Origin: Rhizobium sullae | GTDB taxonomy: Bacteria; Pseudomonadota; Alphaproteobacteria; Rhizobiales; Rhizobiaceae | DNA: 41,956 bases | Reading direction: 5' to 3' | Assembly (NCBI RefSeq): GCF_900169785.1 | Contig: NZ_FWER01000047.1 | Coordinates: forward strand, 1,744-43,699 | Shown here: positions 39,341-41,956 of the stretch, one piece after another | Position numbering within the stretch: position 1 is the stretch's first letter | Layout: each line of letters opens with the position of its first letter | The notes under the pieces: model-generated | The model's input: the letters and a program-made list of their open reading frames with translations, nothing else | Database searches by the model: none | Told to the model about the DNA's origin: nothing | Made by a program: the position numbers and the translations under genes

Positions 39341-39961
39341 ATGCACGCGCTCATCATTCTTGCGCATCCCGATCCCAAGTCACTCAGCCACAGCGTTGCC
39401 GCACATGTTGCCGAAGGTGTGGCACTCTCCGGTCCGGATAATAGCTTCGAAATCGCAGACCTTGCGGCGGAGGCCTTCGATCCCAGGTTCACCGCGGCCG
39501 ATATCGCCGTCCATCGCAGGGAGGCGATGCCGCCCGCCGATGTCATAGCCGAGCAGGCGAGGATCGATCGCGCCGATGCGCTTGTGCTGGTCTATCCCGT
39601 TTACTGGTGGTCCATGCCGGGACTTCTCAAGGGATGGATCGACCGCGTGTTCGCCAACGGCTGGGCTTACGACGAAGGCCAAGATACCAAGCTGGTGAAG
39701 AAACTCCGCCACCTCCGCATTCATCTCGTCGGCATCGGCGGCGCCGACGCCGGGACCTATGCGCGGCATGGCTATCTCAGCGCCATGAAGACGCAGATCG
39801 ACCATGGCATCTTCGATTATTGCGGCGCATGCGTCGTGACGTCCGAGCTGCTGCTCGCATCCGCTGGACGGTGTCCCAAGGTCCATTTGGACACTGCACG
39901 CACGATCGGCCGCAATATCTTCAGCGCGGCCAAGCAATGCGAGGCGGCAGACGCGGCGTGA
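39341..39961 (+). CDS. Flavodoxin-like NAD(P)H quinone reductase (Flavodoxin_2 family)
   Basis: Protein of 206 residues starting MHALIILAHPDPKSLSHSVA, the phosphate-binding opening of the NQO1/MdaB/KefF fold. It continues ALVLVYPVYWWSMPGLLKGW and IDRVFANGWAYDEGQ, the conserved FMN/FAD and dimer region, and GGADAGTYARHGYLSAMKTQ. It reduces quinones by two electrons, protecting against redox-cycling compounds. It is regulated presumably by the divergent TetR. The next gene (isochorismatase family) starts 72 bp later on the same strand. Confidence 0.9.
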   Translation: MHALIILAHPDPKSLSHSVAAHVAEGVALSGPDNSFEIADLAAEAFDPRFTAADIAVHRREAMPPADVIAEQARIDRADALVLVYPVYWWSMPGLLKGWIDRVFANGWAYDEGQDTKLVKKLRHLRIHLVGIGGADAGTYARHGYLSAMKTQIDHGIFDYCGACVVTSELLLASAGRCPKVHLDTARTIGRNIFSAAKQCEAADAA

Positions 39962-40033
39962 ATAAGAAACGTTCCAAACCGGCATGCCGCCCGGCGTCAC
40001 ACCACTGCAACTGTTGTGACGTCTAATCGCATA

Positions 40034-40612
40034 ATGACCAAACGCGCCCTTGTTATCATCGACCTTATCAATGACTACCTCGACCATTGGAGCGCTGACA
40101 AAGCAGCCCGGCTGATCAGCGAAACCAACACGTTGGCTGTGGCCTTTAGAGAAGCCGGGTTACCCGTCATATGGGTGCGGCAGGAATTCCGGCCCGATCT
40201 CAGCGACGCCTTTCTCGAGATGCGGGACAAGAACCTGAAGATCGCGATTGAGGGAACTTCAGGCGCCCAGCTTCATGCCGGCCTCGGTTGGGGGCCAGGC
40301 GATACGATCATCGTAAAGAAACGCTACAGTGCGTTTTTCCGGACCGACCTTGAAGATATTCTGTCGGCGATGGGAGTTGGCGAGCTGGTATTGTGCGGCA
40401 TCAACACGCACGCTTGTATCCGCATGGCCGCTATCGACGCCTACCAGCGCGACCTTCGCGTGGTCCTGGCGGAGGAATGCATCGACTCCTATGATGCCGA
40501 GCATGGACGGGTCTCGGTTGATTACATGAATGGTAAGATTGCCAAGGTGGCTACTGTTCCCGAGATAATCCAGGCTCTCCGCCCGCTTCAGGCCACGAAA
40601 GTCGTGCCATGA
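40034..40612 (+). CDS. Isochorismatase-family cysteine hydrolase
   Basis: Protein of 192 residues. The catalytic triad is Asp10 (VIIDLINDY), Lys95/96 (IIVKKRYSAF) and nucleophile Cys128 (CGINTHACIRM). The fold is that of nicotinamidase, isochorismatase and related amidohydrolases. Metal-binding Asp/His of nicotinamidases are not evident, so a nicotinamidase role is less likely; the substrate is open. It follows the quinone reductase on the same strand by 72 bp and may be co-transcribed; no clear ribosome-binding site precedes ATG 40034. The frame extends to 40016 without better support. Confidence 0.88.
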   Translation: MTKRALVIIDLINDYLDHWSADKAARLISETNTLAVAFREAGLPVIWVRQEFRPDLSDAFLEMRDKNLKIAIEGTSGAQLHAGLGWGPGDTIIVKKRYSAFFRTDLEDILSAMGVGELVLCGINTHACIRMAAIDAYQRDLRVVLAEECIDSYDAEHGRVSVDYMNGKIAKVATVPEIIQALRPLQATKVVP

Positions 40613-40639
40613 TCGCCGGAGCTTCTCAGCCCCTTTTTG

Positions 40640-41036
40640 CAGAAGATTCAGTACACCATCCCTTCGTGCTAAATACCTGTCGCACCTCATATAAGCACAC
40701 CTGAAACCAGGGGCAGGTCGGCAGACCTCCCAGGGTAAGACGCGTGACCTTCGTGCCAAATACCTGTCGCATCTACGCCCGCACCCTCCGGGTGATATCG
40801 GGCTTCGGGTCCTGTGGCCCCTCGCCCGGATGCGGACGCCTCATATGCGCTTCCTGTTCGTCAGGCCGGCACTTTGCCTCCAGCTTCCTTCAGACCCTAC
40901 CTCGCGATAACGCCCTTGCTGTTCGGCTAACGGTTCCCATCACCGGGGCCCGTAGAGGACTTGCACCTCCAAGTCATCGACCGGATACCATCCCGGTCAA
41001 ACAGTGCTTACGCGCAACGCGCCATGCCTGGCGCAC
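40640..41036 (-). ncRNA. Group II intron 5' fragment (domain I), without intron-encoded protein
   Basis: On the minus strand the sequence begins GTGCGCCAGGCATGGCGC, the group II intron 5' splice-site consensus. It contains conserved domain I landmarks: AAGTCCTCTACGGGCCCC, CTGAAGGAAGCTGGAGGCAA and GACGAACAGGAAGCGCATAT. It fades near 40640 with no reverse transcriptase ORF, domain V or VI, so it is a truncated, inactive copy. The left limit is approximate. A 24-nt unit is repeated inside it (40661-40684 and 40748-40771). The 5' end abuts the T-run of the mucR terminator. Confidence 0.8.
40661..40771. repeat. Direct repeat of 24 nt inside the intron fragment
   Basis: CCTTCGTGC-T/C-AAATACCTGTCGCA occurs at 40661-40684 and 40748-40771 with one mismatch, 87 bp apart. 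It marks an internal duplication of the intron sequence or rearrangement at its broken end. Confidence 0.85.
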
Positions 41037-41039
41037 CAC

Positions 41040-41068
41040 AAAAAAAAGCCGGGCCTTGCGGTCCGGCT
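41040..41068 (-). terminator. Rho-independent terminator of mucR
   Basis: On the minus strand AGCCGGACC pairs with GGCCCGGCT (one mismatch, GCAA loop) followed by eight T. It starts 24 bp after the mucR stop. Confidence 0.85.
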
Positions 41069-41092
41069 CTTGCGCTTCGTAGCGTGTCGGGT

Positions 41093-41524
41093 TTAGCCGC
41101 GGCCGCGTTTGCGGCGCTGGCCGAGGCCCATTTCCTTGGCGAGGCGCGAGCGCGCCTCGGCATAGGCGGGAGCGACCATCGGATAATCGGCGGGAAGATC
41201 CCATTTCTCGCGGTATTCTTCCGGCGAGAGACTGTGATGGGTCATCAGATGGCGCTTGAGAGACTTGAAGTTGCCGCCGCATTCCAGGCAGGTGATCTGA
41301 TCGTCCTGTACTGACTTGCGTACCGAAACGGCGGGCTTCTGCTTTTCAATGGTGGCTGCGGCGGGTTGCGGTGCAGACGTGCTGCTCAGTGCGGTATGCA
41401 CGTCGGAAATCAAATTGGCCAGGTCACTGACCGGGACCACATGATTGCTGACATAAGCCGCTACGATATCGGCCGTCAGTTCTACCAGCAATTCCGGCCC
41501 GTTGCCGGTCGCGGTATCCGTCAT
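41093..41524 (-). CDS. mucR: Ros/MucR-family zinc-finger transcriptional regulator
   Basis: Protein of 143 residues. The N-terminal half is the MucR dimerisation/oligomerisation region (LLVELTADIVAAYVSNHVVP, SDLANLISDVHTALSS), then a linker. The zinc finger is Cys79-x2-Cys82-x9-His92-x3-His96 (CLECGGNFKSLKRHLMTHH), followed by LSPEEYREKWDLPADYPMVA and a basic tail (GLGQRRKRGRG). MucR/Ros proteins are H-NS-like global regulators of exopolysaccharide, motility and virulence or symbiosis genes. They repress their own promoter by binding AT-rich DNA, which is abundant upstream of this gene. Rhizobia may carry paralogues, so mucR versus rosR naming is not certain. Confidence 0.93.
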   Translation of the reverse strand: MTDTATGNGPELLVELTADIVAAYVSNHVVPVSDLANLISDVHTALSSTSAPQPAAATIEKQKPAVSVRKSVQDDQITCLECGGNFKSLKRHLMTHHSLSPEEYREKWDLPADYPMVAPAYAEARSRLAKEMGLGQRRKRGRG

Positions 41525-41956
41525 ATTCTGTTTCTCCTGTTCGCATGCGTGGATGACCCTCTTTCGGAGGATCGCCTTCGTAGAGGCAAACAGTAAAAGG
41601 CCCAGACAGCGGCATCATGTCCTAAAACGCGAATCCACCCCTAGATTCTTGAGACCGAAACCTGCTCTAATACTGCCTGAATACGAATCACAATCGCCGC
41701 ATTCTTCGACCACAGCCTTCATTAGACATTCGAAATCAAAGCTAGAGATGGAATAGGCGAAACGATTCTAATTCGAAATCAGAACTCTACTTACACTTCA
41801 ATTATCACTGTTTTACCGAAAGTCCAATTCTTATTTGTAGTTTTTCTACTTAAAAAACCCAAATCCCCAAGATTTCGCAAGCAAGGGCAAGACTTTAGTT
41901 GAGCGCCGCATACGTAACTTGCGTAAAGCGGATCAAATCGCTGAAATTTATACTCT
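41525..41956. promoter_or_regulatory. AT-rich region upstream of mucR
   Basis: 432 bp without a convincing gene up to the window end. From about 41755 on it is strikingly AT-rich (TTCTTATTTGTAGTTTTTC, ACTTAAAAAACCC). MucR-type proteins prefer such DNA with T-A steps, so this is a probable autoregulatory region and long leader. No terminator or repeat was recognised. Confidence 0.5.

Overview
The window looks like chromosomal DNA of a member of the Rhizobiaceae (Rhizobium/Ensifer/Shinella-type alphaproteobacterium). The basis is high GC with alphaproteobacterial codon use and a set of recognisable rhizobial genes: cytochrome c maturation genes ccmI-ccmE, a feuN-feuP-feuQ signalling cassette, an alphaproteobacterial porin of the RopA/Omp2 kind, a Ros/MucR zinc-finger regulator, and several DUFs (DUF1491, DUF2336, DUF5330, DUF1214/DUF1254) typical of the order. 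Genus and species cannot be fixed from the sequence alone.

Layout. 1-4.4 kb (all minus strand): feuN, feuP, feuQ (inhibitor, regulator, kinase), a surface-antigen lipoprotein, ccmI and the start of ccmE. 4.6-6.2 kb: a divergent Lrp/AsnC regulator and a Gate-domain membrane protein with a TGCAAT-N3-ATTGCA palindrome between them. 6.2-9.3 kb: Dabb-domain protein, GH19-like endolysin/chitinase, a frame-disrupted remnant whose tail resembles a phage/GTA terminase, an SDR oxidoreductase and a YkgJ/UPF0260 cysteine-cluster protein. 9.4-11.6 kb: class A penicillin-binding protein (PBP1A type). 11.6-15.3 kb: intergenic repeats, a DUF1214-DUF1254 pair, two small conserved proteins and a DUF2336 protein. 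15.4-17.7 kb: a truncated integrase relic, DUF1491 and a soluble chemoreceptor. 17.7-21.6 kb: three TetR-related proteins around a porin gene; one of them lacks a visible helix-turn-helix and lies below a perfect 26-bp palindrome. 21.9-25.5 kb: methyltransferase, orphan RTX-repeat protein, phytanoyl-CoA-dioxygenase-like enzyme, small secreted protein.

25.6-30.8 kb: two divergent LysR/enzyme pairs (NmrA-like reductase; Tat-exported type-B carboxylesterase) with a P-loop kinase between them. 30.9-34.3 kb: a membrane PAS histidine kinase overlapping a membrane peptidoglycan-binding protein, then a divergent DUF5330 protein. 34.3-36.3 kb: an intergenic region with a 47-nt perfect CT tract, sufE, and an operon of three small unknown genes. 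36.3-36.95 kb: no clear gene, but a strong orphan terminator that suggests an unannotated short transcript. 36.9-40.6 kb: an Rrf2 regulator/thioredoxin-reductase-like pair, a TetR/flavodoxin-like quinone reductase pair and an isochorismatase-family hydrolase. 40.6-41.96 kb: a truncated group II intron 5' fragment placed directly behind the mucR terminator, mucR, and its AT-rich upstream region.

Functionally the window mixes envelope and stress-signalling genes (FeuNPQ, PBP1A, porin, kinase/PG-binding pair, MucR) with small accessory regulator-enzyme modules. Mobile DNA is present only as relics (intron fragment, integrase N-terminus, terminase-like tail). No complete insertion sequence, CRISPR array, tRNA or rRNA was seen. 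The least explained items are the CT-repeat locus, the HTH-less TetR-like protein with its palindrome, and the orphan-terminator transcript.
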